Origin: Halictus rubicundus
Taxonomy: Eukaryota; Arthropoda; Insecta; Hymenoptera; Halictidae
Length of the DNA stretch: 64,000 bases
Reading direction: 5' to 3'
Assembly: GCF_050948215.1 (NCBI RefSeq)
Contig: NC_135157.1
Coordinates: 558,001-622,000, forward strand
Shown here: positions 1 to 11,216 of the stretch, in pieces
Numbering within the stretch: the stretch's first letter is position 1
Layout of the letters: every line of letters begins with the position of its first letter
Translations under genes and position numbers: made by a program
Notes under the pieces: generated by a model
The model's input: the letters and a program-made list of their open reading frames with translations, nothing else
What the model was told of the DNA's origin: nothing
Database searches by the model: none

Positions 1-1233
1 TCCTTCCAATCCGATGTACGATCTCAAAATCATATTGCTGAAGACGCTCGATTCATCTCGCCATTTGACCCTCTGGATTCTTAAATGATAACAACCAAAT
101 CAACACTGCGTGATCTAAACAACACTAATCAACGCTGTGTTCGTACCCTAAATTTTCTCTCGCACAAATAATGATGGAAATGTTCCATGCCCTTAATCAT
201 TGTTAATAGTTCCCTTCTAGTTATGCAATAATTTCTTTCCTCTTTGCTCAGAGATTTATTAAAATAAGCAATCACCCTTTCGGCACCATCCTGGATCTGA
301 GACAAAACTGCCCCTATACCTACATTAGAAGCGTCGCATATCTAACATAAACGGTTCCTGTGGTAATGGAAATGCCAGAATTGGGGCCGAAAGTAAACAA
401 CGTTTCAGTTCCACACGAATGCTTCCTCGCAATCAGATGACCAAACAAAATCCTTTTTCTCGGTCAGATCAAAGAGAGGCCTTGCAATAGTAGTAAAATT
501 TTCCACGAACCGTGAAAAATAAGTACACAAGCCTAAAAAGCTCTTAACACCAGACTTATTCTCTAGCCTAGGCCACCCTTCGATAGAAGCAGTCTTGTCT
601 GGATTCCTCTTAATATCGTCTCTCGAGATAATATTCCCCAAATATTTCACTTGTTCCCTAAAGAACGAACCCTTTTCGGATTAACCAACAGATTCGCTTT
701 CTGTAACCTGCTAAATACTAACCTCAAATTTTCTAATTCTTCCTCAAAAGTTCTCTCAAATATAATGATGTCATCCAAATAAACCAGGCATTTCTTCCAA
801 GTCAACCCTACTAAAATACTATGCATCAGTCTCCCAAATGTAGCCGGAGCATTGCATAAACCAAACGGCATGACCTTAAATTGCCATAAGCCCTCGCCGA
901 CTGAGAAAGCCGTCTTCTCACGGTCCCTCTGTTCAACCTCTATCTGCTAATAACCGCTTTGCAAATCTAAAGTTGTAAACCAAGACGACCCCGCGACAGC
1001 ATACAAGGTGTCGTCAATACGAGGTAATGGATCAGAATCCTTCTTTGTGACATTATTGAGTTGACGATAATCCACACAAAATCTCGTCGACCCATCTTTT
1101 TTTTTTTTACAAGCACTACTGGAGAAGACCAAGCACTATAAGACCTTTCAATAACTCCTTGGTTCTTCATTTCCGCAATCAATTGACGAACTTCATCCTT
1201 CCGTGTTAAATTATGGATACACGCACGACGCAC
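1..1233 (-). pseudogene. Gypsy pol fragment: reverse transcriptase and RNase H, frameshifted
   Basis: The minus strand encodes, in order, an RT start (EVRQLIAEMKNQGVIERS near 1180-1140), the palm block (RFCVDYRQLNN, then LDLQSGY near 960), the MPFGLCNAPATF block with catalytic YLDD (near 870-780), the RT thumb (FLGLCTYFSRFVENF near 540-490) and an RNase H start with DASNVGIGAVLSQ near 330-290. These pieces sit in at least three different frames, so several indels are required. All are hallmarks of Ty3/gypsy pol. No intact open frame survives, and the N-terminal RT motif (VKHRIDTGDHPPI, 1490-1450) is separated from the rest by an insertion. Confidence 0.88.
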
Positions 1234-1410
1234 GATGTTACCGCAACGCGATCACGAACGCAAGAGGAAGCTCAGATCAAGCGGTCCTCACGAGAATCGT
1301 TTCGGACAAAAGCCGATCGCTCGCCAGGCTCGCACAGCACGCCGACGGAACCTCGTCGCTATCGCTCGCCAGGCTCGTAGAGTACTACGACGGAACCCCG
1401 TCTTAACATT
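1205..1410. repeat. Insertion with two tandem ~50-bp units inside the gypsy RT region
   Basis: Between the pre-RT motif (minus strand, about 1450) and the RT start (about 1200) lie some 200 bases that do not resemble pol. They are GC-richer than the flanks. They contain two imperfect copies of a unit beginning GCTCGCCAGGCTCG and ending GACGGAACC(C/T)CGTC. The family would place only a few residues here, so I read this as an insertion or expansion after the element lost function. No terminal inverted repeats were recognised. Confidence 0.5.
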
Positions 1411-1640
1411 CCGGTTAACAGGAGTCCTGCGAGGGGCCTGCTTAATCGGAGGATGGTCTCCAGTGTCAATTCTGTGTTTAACGACCTTGTAGCTCCCTAC
1501 CTGAGTTTTATCTTTGGCGAACACATGTTGAAATCAAATAAAAAATTCTCTAAACTTCTACCTATTTTTTTCATTCAAATTCATTGAATTGTCCTCAAAT
1601 ATCGGTTTAAAGTTCTCCTTGACTAGCCGAAGTTAATCCG

Positions 1641-2021
1641 TCAGGTTGCGAAAACTCCCACTTCAGACTTCTCAATTATCCCTCTGTCCTCTCTGACAGA
1701 GAGGACATGAACGATACTCAATGAAGGAACTACGTATTCATTTATAACCGCAGAATCGACTACGGCTATACTCGTTTCTTTCGGTCTTCTAAAACTACAG
1801 CCCACAAAATCAACGTTCTCTCCTCCATCAAAAGAAAAACAATTCTGCTTCAAATCTAACGAACAATTATGTTTCGTCAAGAAATCCAAGCCTAAAATAC
1901 AATCGTCCGTAATATCGATAACATAGAATACATGTTTAGTATTAAATTTTACGATCCTGATTTGAGCTCCTTTGACTCCGAAAACTCGGACAAATTCCCC
2001 CGTAACTGATATCAAGTTCAT
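1641..2021 (-). pseudogene. Gypsy aspartic protease region, partial
   Basis: The open minus-strand frame includes DDCILGLDFLTKHNCSLDL. This matches the ILG(L/M)DFL strand-turn block that follows the active-site flap in retroviral-type aspartic proteases of gypsy elements. The N-terminal D-S/T-G active-site block should lie just upstream, around 2,080-2,040, where DTGSAV-like residues are readable in the adjoining frame. The gag-side frame ends before it, so protease and gag are now out of register. Confidence 0.7.
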
Positions 2022-2200
2022 GTCAGATCCTTTCGTGTCACCCTGTCACGTACCTCTCACAAGCGAAACCGCCGACCCGGTATCTATCCAAAACTTCTGT
2101 GCAACTTCGTTAAAAAAACCTTCTACAAAGATACCGTTAGAATTTACCGAGAACGGGAGATTTCCTTTATGTGTTATAACAGGAGTCTCCGCAACCCCCT

Positions 2201-3238
2201 TTACGCAGACCCCCTTTCGTTTCCCGAAAAAGGAACTTTATCCTTTTTAAAATTTTTACTCTGCAAATTTTGAAACTGTTGGCTTCCAGAATTTGAAACT
2301 AAGTTAGCATCGGAACAATTATAAGACGGATATCCGGGTTTTCCACAGTTCCAACAAACGATTCCGTTATTTCTGCGATCCACAATCTAGTTCTGAGGTC
2401 CATTATTGTGGATATTCTGAAAATTCTGGCGCCGAGACTGAAAACCAGACTGTGCCTTAGTATAAGGCTCATCACGACGATTACTCGAACAAACAGTTTC
2501 AAACCGATTTCTATCATAAATGGAATGATACAGGGCTTCTGTTCTCAACGATACATCCACCACCGCCCCCACCGAAGTGGCATTAATCGAAGCGAGGGTA
2601 ACGTCCTTCCTCAAATTATTATCTCTTATTACTTCGACAAATTTCTCTCGCGCCTGTGTATCCTGACAATCGAGAGACAAATCTGCGAAGGCCGAGCGAG
2701 GAAGGAGGCAGCTCCTGCTCCTTGTTTATAATTATGAAATGTAACGAGCATTCAGACCAGCAACTAACGCGTGAAAATCATTCCGTTTGGATTGTTCCAA
2801 GCATGTCAGTACCGAGAGAGCTTCCCCTTCAAGCGAATCCATCAAAAAGCTATTACTTTCGTTCGTTCGTTCCAATTATTGGTCTTAGCCATACTCTCAA
2901 ATTGTGTGAAGTACTGTGTCCACGAACACAACCCATTGAATTTCGCGGGTTTAGCGCGATAGGGGACAGAGGAAATACTATAAACATTACCGGTCTCACA
3001 ATCCCCTGCACTGTCATACACGCGAACATCACTATTTCCATTATTTTCAATTCCCCCAAAGGGGAAACATCTCCGAGCGCTCTGCCAGTCGTTCGACCTG
3101 CCGTTCCAAGGCGGCAAACCGCTCCTCCATGCAAGCCTCCGAATTCAAAATCTGTCGGCTCCGGACATCGCTGGTTCCCTCATAACTCGCCGCCAGAGAA
3201 ATCCCACTTCTGACACCAGTGTGACGAGTTCGGGGCAT
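2201..3238 (-). pseudogene. Gypsy gag region with CCHC zinc knuckle, broken
   Basis: Gag can be followed from an ATG at 3238-3236 (MPRTRHTGVRSGISLAAS). It continues through a coiled-coil-like segment (ERFAALERQVERLAERSE, 3110-3060) and a capsid-like block (KPAKFNGLCSWTQYFTQFE, about 2950-2890) to a zinc knuckle VCWNCGKPGYPSYNCSD near 2355-2305. The knuckle's histidine appears to be replaced (C-x2-C-x3-GYPSYN-C). Frame changes occur near 3050 and between 2840 and 2680. The start codon lies inside the LTR, so the frame runs through the primer-binding site. Confidence 0.75.
3201..3218 (-). other. Primer-binding site complementary to tRNA-Leu
   Basis: The minus strand reads TGGTGTCAGAAGTGGGAT, one base inside the LTR. 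This is complementary to the 3' CCA end of a metazoan leucine tRNA (known tRNA 3' end ...CCCACTTCTGACACCA). It marks the plus side of the LTR and fixes the element's orientation. Confidence 0.8.
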
Positions 3239-3437
3239 CTTCAATAAATAAAACGTATAAAATACCAATAAACCTTTATTAAACAGAGGAGGAGTACTCA
3301 GCTTTGTGTCTTCCCACAACGGCGTTCGTCAACCGATTCTCTCATGTCTCCGTTGTATCGTCGTCACTAAGACGACGCTGCAACGAAGACCATTCGGCGC
3401 GATGTCTCGATATCGTAACATATCGATACTCGTAACA
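3220..3437 (-). repeat. LTR of the left gypsy element (218 bp)
   Basis: The outer end reads TGTTACGAG and the inner end CTCGTCACA on the minus strand, a near-perfect 9-bp inverted repeat with TG...CA ends. One base further inside lies a primer-binding site. An AATAAA-like signal (TTTAATAAAGG, minus strand near 3280) sits where a poly(A) signal is expected. Only this LTR is in the window, so identity to its partner cannot be judged. Confidence 0.8.
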
Positions 3438-5408
3438 ATATGTATGTATTGTATATGCAAAGCATATGCATAAATAACAATGCAAAATGAAAGATATATC
3501 TATGGAATCTTGAGATCATAAAACACATTTCTGGTCAGATACCATTGCTTCATTTGCTCTCTGTAAAAATATGCATTTGCACAAACATCCGTTGTCTATT
3601 CATTATAATAGTTTTACAGTTATTATGGACTAGCTTGCTATAGATAGCTCTCGTAGATTCCACAGTGTCGAACATTTGTATGTATGCAACTTAGTTGATT
3701 CGATCAACAAAATTATGTTACGCATTTGATTGCTCGGGAAAGAAAAGTGAACAGTATAAAATTATTTGAAGTAAGCGCAACGCGACTCAACGTCATCGCA
3801 CAATCTCGTTTTACTTCACATTTCGAGCCGAACCGTTCGTTGAAACGGTTATCAAATTTCTTCACGTAATATACCTTTGTATTTTAGCAGAATAGCAATC
3901 GAAACGATTACAATAGTTTGTGTACACTTGTAAAGTTTCTAGCTTTGTGGCTGTCGCTGTTATTAATCTATATCCTCGATGTGCATTTAATAAGCGTGGT
4001 TACATTTATGGTTATTATATCGATTCGTGTTGCTTTGCAGTTACAACTACGCAAATAGCAAGAAAGAAAACCGTTCGTTGTGTCCGCGAACATTCAGTGA
4101 ATATTATTCCGAAATGGAGAATAAAGATATAATTAATTATACGGTTAAATATTATCTATCAGGTCTGTCGAAGCCGAAACAAAGCACGAAACCATCGCTC
4201 GGTTTACTTTATTTATTTTCATTAGAAACAGAATAGTTTTAGCAATTACTTTGCGTACAAAATAGTCAAAAGCAATTAGTGCACACGAGTGTTCGCGATT
4301 TAATCGTTAACACGCAAGTCTACACGTTTGTCGATCACACGGCAATGAAGTCCCGCTTTTTCTGTTAATTCCTATGTACTCTGTCGTTTATCTATATAAA
4401 CTATAATCTATAATCTATATCCGAATTCTTTTAAAAGACGATCTTCCAAATAGTTGCAAGTACAAAATATTTTCTTACAAATATGTTTTCATAAAGTAAT
4501 GTTCATTTAAACGTGAAAGTAGAAGCACAAAAGACGATAAAACATGACACTACAATGAATCATTTTACTGCATTATGTTGTAAGCGCGTCAGATAAATAG
4601 TCTGGAAAAATATTCTCCGAAAAACAATTTAATCGAATCACAAGGAAAACATTGATTCTGGAAATACAAACAAAGTGCAAATTAGGCGAAAGTTTGAATA
4701 ATAACAAAATTATACAGAGCTAGCTAGGCTTAACACATTAGTTTCTGGAAGCCTACTAGCATGATTCTCCATGACTATTTTCTATCAAAGAGGAACTTCA
4801 AAATCTTTTTTTAAAAAATAATCCCGAAAAAGATAAGTGGATCGCGTTCTTGGGGGTTTATTGTCAGTTCGTATCTAAAATTGCTGTTGAATAATAATTT
4901 AAGAAATACTCAGCTACGAATCATAAACGTTCAAAATCTATTAATTCACCAGCAAGTGATGTGCTAAGATCAAGCTTAGCCCTGAGATGGCAATGTGGGG
5001 TCTGTTGTGACCCCAGCTATATTTTCTGTATTCAATTTTTGCTATTGTATTTGAGTTTCCTTAACTTCTTTTAAAGCACTTTGTAGCCATAAACTATTTT
5101 CCCCAAAGCGTATTAATATTCTTTGACAGTATTGTTAAGCCGTGGTACTTCGTAGTCTGAGTAAACACCAAGGGTTAAGCTGCAATATTGTTGAACAATA
5201 CGAAAATTCAGACCAAGAAAGAAGAGTATCGAACGGTGCCACGGTAGATATATTCCTCAGAACTGTAAATAGGCAGTGCTTTATTTACATTGTTGTATTT
5301 GCACGCTTCTTGATTGAAGTCTCCAGACTGCACTGAAGTGTTTCGTATCAGCTTTCGTTTCACGTCCGCATATAGAAGACGTCTTCTTTCTGTCTGGAGT
5401 GCGGGAAT
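3438..5408. other. No gene seen; AT-rich non-coding DNA
   Basis: Only short unrelated open frames occur here, and none shows a recognisable domain or splice context. A short GC-rich hairpin (GGGGTC...GACCCC) lies near 4996-5013. Nothing else can be supported. Confidence 0.6.
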
Positions 5409-5613
5409 TTGACCGCGGATTTCATGCATTTATGATGAAAACGATTAGGGGAGATTTCAAACAGTAGCAAGATTAAAACAATTTAAGAACGTCTACGAAC
5501 TTTCTTCAATTCGCTACGATAATTAAAGGAAGAAATATGTATATTTCCATCTGGCTCCTGTTTGTTACAATTGATGAAGGCACATTTTATGTAGCATAAA
5601 GATCCGCCGTCTG
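5409..5613. mobile_element. MITE, TGCGGATTTTTATGCA family, copy 1
   Basis: The left end reads GACCGCGGATTTCATGCAT and the right end CATAAAGATCCGCCGTCT, which are inverted relative to each other, about 200 bp apart. The same ends bound nine other segments of similar size in this window. No coding capacity is seen. Confidence 0.6.
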
Positions 5614-5740
5614 GTGAAAACCTTTGGTCAAGTAGCTTTGTCGGTTGCATAAACCAACCCATGTTTCTCTTGCCGGGTACAGTCAAGAGGACACCTAGAC
5701 GGTCCTTCTAGACATAGAACAGATCAGTTTGAGTCTTCTC

Positions 5741-6040
5741 ACGCGGAGACACCCGAATCGCGATTCGCGCCTATGAAGTACACGAAAAAAAAAATTAATC
5801 AGGCAAGAACGTTGTCGGAGTAGAAACACTCTGCTACACGTTAACTTTGTAAGCTATGTCGTTACTCGCAGATCATGTTTAGGCAATAGTTCCTAATAGT
5901 CTCTAAACTTACGATAAAAAAGAATAACAAAAAAAAAAGAACATTTCATTACCGACCGTATATTTCATGTAACGTGAACGTAGCTCGCGTATCGCGATAC
6001 GTATGCGACACGTGAATCGCGACTGCTGTGTCTCCGCCCG
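5741..6040. mobile_element. MITE-like element with GCGGAGACAC ends
   Basis: GCGGAGACACCCGAATCGCG at 5741 is mirrored by CGCGACTGCTGTGTCTCCGC at the right end, giving imperfect terminal inverted repeats of about 25 bp around roughly 300 bp. Only one copy was noticed in the window, so the call rests on the inverted ends. Confidence 0.45.
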
Positions 6041-6556
6041 TGAAAAGGCTCTCCATGTGTCGAGAAACGCGACGTTCACGTGTCTACGATTAAATCGCTG
6101 GCACCGACACGTTCTGTGTTAGTTAACAGCAAGCGAGAGGAACATTGTGTAGAGATCAGACTTGTCATGGTAAACCGTATAAAAAAGCTCGGTATACCGT
6201 TTGCTTCTATTTGAAGATAACATCGGAGAGCAATTCGATTTCGCTGACAATGAGAGTGAACAAATTGGGGCTGCAGGCCGCCTAGCCGAAGCTTTGAGGC
6301 GCCTTTCACTAGTTTTGCCACGTAGCTGCCGTGGAAATTGTCATGCTTCCCCTCCTTATGTTCAAGGTATCTAGAATATTACCATCATATGACATTCGTC
6401 TCTGTGTGAGCATAATCGATGTTGAGATGTTAGCGCGAGTCGAACGGTACGAACAGATCTTGCCCGTAGTGACTATTGTACATATACTCTGCACATTGCG
6501 CTTTTTTCTTCTTCTCTTACTTTTCCGTCCACCCCCACCCCCCCCCTCTCTCTCTA

Positions 6557-6660
<104 letters not shown>

Positions 6661-6944
6661 CTCTCTCTCTCTCTCTCTTTCTGTCTGTATTTATTTTCCT
6701 CTTGTATCTTCTTTGTTTGCAGTTGAGAATTTTTGATAGAACAATTTTAGCTAACAATCAAAAGATGGGCGGGGGAACTGTCACTATAGAGCTCTGTCTT
6801 ACCTTTTTTAAATGTAGTACCGGAGTTGAGATTCTTTCGAGTAAAACACGACGTATTAAAAATTAATGACTAGTTTTATAGACTTCATATAAATAACAAT
6901 GTTGAGGATAGACGCAGGCCTGGGCAAGCCGCTACTCCCACTAC

Positions 6945-7187
6945 CACTGTCGCCAGATTAAGACTTGTCTCCCACTCTACCTTACCCCTTTAACGATGTC
7001 ACTCCCCCATTCCCCCGGCAGCGAGCATCCCCACGCCTCCGCCACGGACCGGTCGCGTAACCTGATGCGCGCACCCAATTCGCGTCGCGTCTGCGTCTGC
7101 GTCGTGACTAATCCTGTAATGACAGAGAGAGGGTATTCTCCTCAAGGGAAACTGTGTCCCCTCAATTTTCCCTGTCTAGTGACACTG
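6945..7187. mobile_element. hAT-type MITE, CAGTGTCGCCAGAT family, copy 1
   Basis: The left end is CACTGTCGCCAGAT and the right end TCTAGTGACACTG, forming an imperfect 14-bp terminal inverted repeat. The element is flanked by an exact 8-bp duplication, CCCACTAC (6937-6944 and 7188-7195). CAGTG-like ends with 8-bp target duplication are the signature of hAT transposition. The inside is GC-rich and non-coding. Related copies occur at 32,567 and 58,302. Confidence 0.8.
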
Positions 7188-7512
7188 CCCACTACCGCAC
7201 TCCTCGCACGAGCGAAGTAATGAGGATAGCAGCCCGTTTTCCTTACTAATAAAAGTACACTCAACTCTTTTTTTACACGTTTTTAAAATATCTCTATCCA
7301 TAAAAAAGATACGTACGTATACAGAATGACCCACATAATTGGGCCAAGCCCAGATTGAAATCTTCGAAATCCGTCCACTTTCAGAGAAGACAGATATATC
7401 ATGTAATGCAACACCTGAAACAATTTAATTTTTCTTAAGGATTTTTTTCCTATCTTCTACCGTTTTAATGCTACGGCTTGGTGAGTCCCAGCTGCGTGGT
7501 ACACCTTGTATA

Positions 7513-8013
7513 CAGTGGAACCAACAAGTATTTGAACCCTAAATTTCCCATTCTCGAAAAATTGTCGACAATTAATCTAAGATAACTTCGTTAAAAAAGT
7601 AATACAATAATCAACTTTTGCCATTCATCGTTCATTTTCGTTTAAAATATTTTCGCATGATGCAACGACTGGGGAACTCAGAACTCTGTTTTGGTCGAAA
7701 ATGTTGCAAATTTAAACAATCTTCAAACCAATGGAAGATTCATTCACGAAAAAAAAATTTCTAACGTTTTCACAGAGGTTTCAGTTTATAGCATTTTTTA
7801 GGAAAAATGGGTCTTCGGTTTCTCATCTGCGACATCGTGTAAAAATATCTTAGAGGAAAATGAATAATAGTGTGCGAAAGTAGACTCTTCAAGCTTTAAA
7901 GCGAATCCAAGTTTATTGCTATACGATGGCTTTTTACGAAATTACAATCGATTAAATATCATTGATTTCTCGAGAATCAGAAATTTTATGTTTAAATACA
8001 TTTGGATCCACTG
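7513..8013. mobile_element. Tc1/mariner-type MITE with CAGTGGAACC ends
   Basis: The left terminus CAGTGGAACCAACAAGTATT is mirrored by AATACATTTGGATCCACTG at the right. Each is flanked by TA, giving a 501-bp element with TA target duplication. The left end is echoed near 40,250 (AAGTATTTGAACACTAA), suggesting a second decayed copy. No transposase frame is visible. Confidence 0.6.
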
Positions 8014-9269
8014 TACATATCTGAGAACTTATACAATTCTGTTTTATTACTTTCTTGCACAGTTCTTTTCGGGAATATATCTACCGTACAAGAAAAGAGT
8101 TGTATGTATTAGGGGGAGCTTCTCGTGTAACAAATCCAAAATAAATGATTTTTAAGAATTTTTTCAGATAACGGGACATATGTCTTTTTTTATTGGACAT
8201 ATGAGATAGGCCTTTTGGGGATATAAACCGATATTCTTGAAGTATAAGAGGCTTTTTTTTAGTTAAATTCTTCTTATTATTTATTGTATAATACGCATGT
8301 TTCTCGAAACTATGTTTTTTAAATTGATGTGCATTTTTTTAGGGATTGGACCTAAAATATGTATTTAATTTTTTATTTACAATATTGTTTTGAACAATAT
8401 AAATTTAACTAATCGGCCGAAAAGAATAAACCCTTTTCCGGATCTCCGGATTTCCGAAACTTTTCCAACTTTTCATGTTCTTGTTGCGTTTTGATCACTG
8501 ACAGACGCTACATTGAACGCCAACAATGCTTACACTGCTGAAGATGTTAAGAAGTCATGTATACTATATTATAATAAATAATAAGAATTTAGCTAAAACA
8601 AAAACACTTGAACTTCAAGGCTATCTGTTTTTACATCCCAAAACGTCCTAGTTCCATATATCCAATAGTTATTCTAAAATAAAACTCTTAGAAACACTTT
8701 TTTTCAATTCGTTACATAAGAAGCCTCTCCCCCCCCCCTCCTTACTAGGCTACCTCGTATTGCCCTCTCGCGTTTCGCGAGTCGGAGCGCAGCAGTGGGG
8801 GCAGCGGCTCGAGCGTCGGCAGCTCACGAGCAATCAGTTGCTCAGGCTTGCTATCGAGGAAAGTTGCCAAATCGTATCGCTTGAGAAATTTTTCATCATC
8901 GAGAAAAATTCCAAGAAAGTAATCTATTTATAATGACTTATTCTTTGAACATTACCCTACACTTCAAACCAGAAAAAAGTGCGATTCTGATCACCGGTGT
9001 CATAAATCGGACCGATTTGTTTACAAAATCGCACCTATCCTTGAAACAGTGAGATTTGGTTTAATAATAAAACATTGAGGGTAATATTAGATCTTGTTTA
9101 ATCAATGCGAAGGTCTTTTCACGGTAACTGGAAAGTGTCTTTTAACTTTCGGATGACGTAACCTCGGTCCATTTTGATCCATTTCAAATCGTCGACTATT
9201 TATATTATCCCAATAAAAAGAGAGTAACATTCATCTAAAAGAAGTGGACTCAAAAATATTAAATACTCT
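8014..9269. other. Non-coding stretch with a GC-rich repeat at about 8,723-8,870
   Basis: The stretch is mostly AT-rich and non-coding. Within it, about 8,723-8,870 is GC-rich and shares two blocks with 17,080-17,180: GTATTGCCCTC (inverted there) and TGGGGGCAGCGGCTCGAGC. This appears to be a partial copy of the long-inverted-repeat element at 16,880-17,330. No gene was seen. Confidence 0.45.
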
Positions 9270-9764
9270 ATTTAAATAAAATCAAATTGAATCTTCTGTA
9301 TTTTATATTACTTATACATTCCTTGTACAGTTCGAGGTTAAATGAAACACTCGACAAGGTGCCACGCCGTAAAGTTTGGTAAATGGTACTAGGGTTATGG
9401 ACCCAATTATTGTAGGGATACCAATTACTGTACGTATATTAATTGTACTTGTTTTTAAAGCGTAATGAATATTAAAAAAGAGATATTATAACATATATGT
9501 TAACTGATTTTGATGAAAAACATTTAATATCTCTTTTATTAATATTCATTATGCTTTAATACTAACAATAAGTATAATTAATATAGGCACAGTAATTGGC
9601 ACCCCGACAGTAATTGGGTCCCTAACCCTAGTACCATTTACAAAAGTTACGGCGTGGCACCTTGTCGAATGTTTCATTTAACCTCGAAATGAATATTAAT
9701 GTACTATGCAAGGAATGTATAAGTAATATAAAATACAGAAGATTCAATTTGATTTTATCTAAAT
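9270..9764. mobile_element. Foldback palindrome of about 495 bp, copy A
   Basis: The left arm starts ATTTAAATAAAATCAAATTG and is repeated in inverse at 9,745-9,764. The arms stay complementary almost to the centre near 9,517, with about 240 bp each and only scattered mismatches. Landmarks include GGTGCCACGCCGTAA (left) against TTACGGCGTGGCACC (right). A shorter relative of the central part lies at 36,820-37,040. It is non-coding and consistent with a foldback or MITE-type element. Confidence 0.75.
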
Positions 9765-10014
9765 CGGCGACACAGGTTTGACCGACGACAGCATACTATC
9801 GACTCTAGATTTGACCGACAGTAGTTTGCGTCGATAACAGCTTTAGCCGACGATTGTATAAACTGACAATGGCCTTGACCGGCAACACTAATTCATTAGC
9901 AATAGTGTACTATGGGTCGCATTGATTTCACACATTTTCCTTGCTACAGCGTATAGTAAGATAGATTGTCGGTAGTGGGAAAAGAGTACAATTAAAAATA
10001 ACTGACCGGAATGC

Positions 10015-10210
10015 ACCGATTTTATGCATTTATAACAAAAATGAGTGATTCAAATTAAAAACAATAAAGATATTTAAAGAATTTAAAAATACTGTTACAT
10101 TATGTCGACTCATTAAAACTACCAAGCAAAGAAATAAATGTACTATGTAGCCCCCGTGTCGTTGCAATTAAAGCAGACAATTTTTATTTTGCATAAAAAT
10201 CCGCAGTTTA
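10015..10210. mobile_element. MITE, TGCGGATTTTTATGCA family, copy 2
   Basis: Left end CACCGATTTTATGCATTTAT, right end TGCATAAAAATCCGCAGT, about 195 bp apart and inverted. Other family copies start with the same block followed by an ATAAAAATGA-like stretch. Confidence 0.6.
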
Positions 10211-10585
10211 CTTACTAGTATACAAATGATAGGTCTAGCATATTACTTTTAAAATAATGGGATAAAAATACATACATTAATAAAACTGTTGTCAGTTAAA
10301 GACTTTGTCTGATTCAAATAGAACTTGATTTAATTGGTCCTTTGCACTCTAAGCTATTTGACTCCAAAATTTGGACAATTCATGTGATCGAGAATATTTG
10401 CTCGTACCACGCTGGGACGTTTAGCAATTTATTAAATATAAAAAAGTAAGTAACGTAGAAATAGTTTTGCACTTTAATATGGTAATTTTTAGTGGCGTCT
10501 CAGAAGGGACAATAAAGGGCAAAGAGTTAATAAATAAGGAAATATAATTCAGACATTTATAAAAACTAATATAGCGCAATACATA

Positions 10586-11216
10586 CAGTCGGGGACGATA
10601 TTAAGTGTACACTCTTAAAAATCGCATAACTTTTATAAAATTGGTCCAAATGACTTGAATTGTTTTTAGATGTTAGACCGTCTAGTTTACTAGACAACGA
10701 GTAAACAAAAATTTCTTCTGATTACAATTGGTTGAAATCATAAAAAAATAAAAAAATGATGATTTCTCAACTTTTTTATCTAAGCCTTAAACGATAATTT
10801 AAGAAATGTGTTTAGTAGATTCCGGTAACTTACATACATACTGAAAATTTCATTGATATCGGTCAACGTTGCAATGAGCTACAAACGTTTAAAGATGATC
10901 ACATAAGGGCGAAATTTCCTGGCAAAGTCGAAAATCTGCGACTTTCACCCTTAAGCTCTCATCTTGAAACGTTTGTAGCTCATTGAAAAGTTGACCGATT
11001 TCGATGAAATTTTCATTATGCATATAAGTTACCGAAATCTACAAAACGCATTTTTTAAAATATCGTTATAGGCTCAGATAAAAAAGTTGAAAAATCATCA
11101 TATTTTCATTTTTTTATCATTCCAACCAATTGCAATCTAAAATTCAACTCATTTGGACCAATTTTTAAAAAGTTATGCGATTTTTAAGAATGTCCACTTA
11201 ATATCGTCCCCGATTG
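10586..11216. mobile_element. Long-inverted-repeat MITE with CAGTCGGGGACG ends (631 bp)
   Basis: CAGTCGGGGACGATATTAAG at 10586 is mirrored by CTTAATATCGTCCCCGATTG ending at 11216, and both ends are flanked by TA. The arms are complementary almost to the middle (near 10,925), so nearly the whole element is palindromic. This suggests a Tc1/mariner-type non-autonomous element. The subterminal block GACTTGAATTGTTTTTAGA recurs in the smaller element at 16,476. Confidence 0.75.

Larger units (their letters stand above)
1..3437 (-). mobile_element. Degenerate Ty3/gypsy LTR retrotransposon, cut by the left window edge
   Basis: Read on the minus strand from 3437 leftward, this stretch holds an LTR, a primer-binding site, gag with a CCHC knuckle, an aspartic protease, reverse transcriptase and the start of RNase H, in standard gypsy order. 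The reading frame is broken many times, so the copy is dead. Integrase and the other LTR would lie beyond base 1. A block with two short tandem repeats interrupts pol near 1205-1410. It lies in DNA upstream of the visible diacylglycerol kinase exons and on the opposite strand to that gene. Confidence 0.9.
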
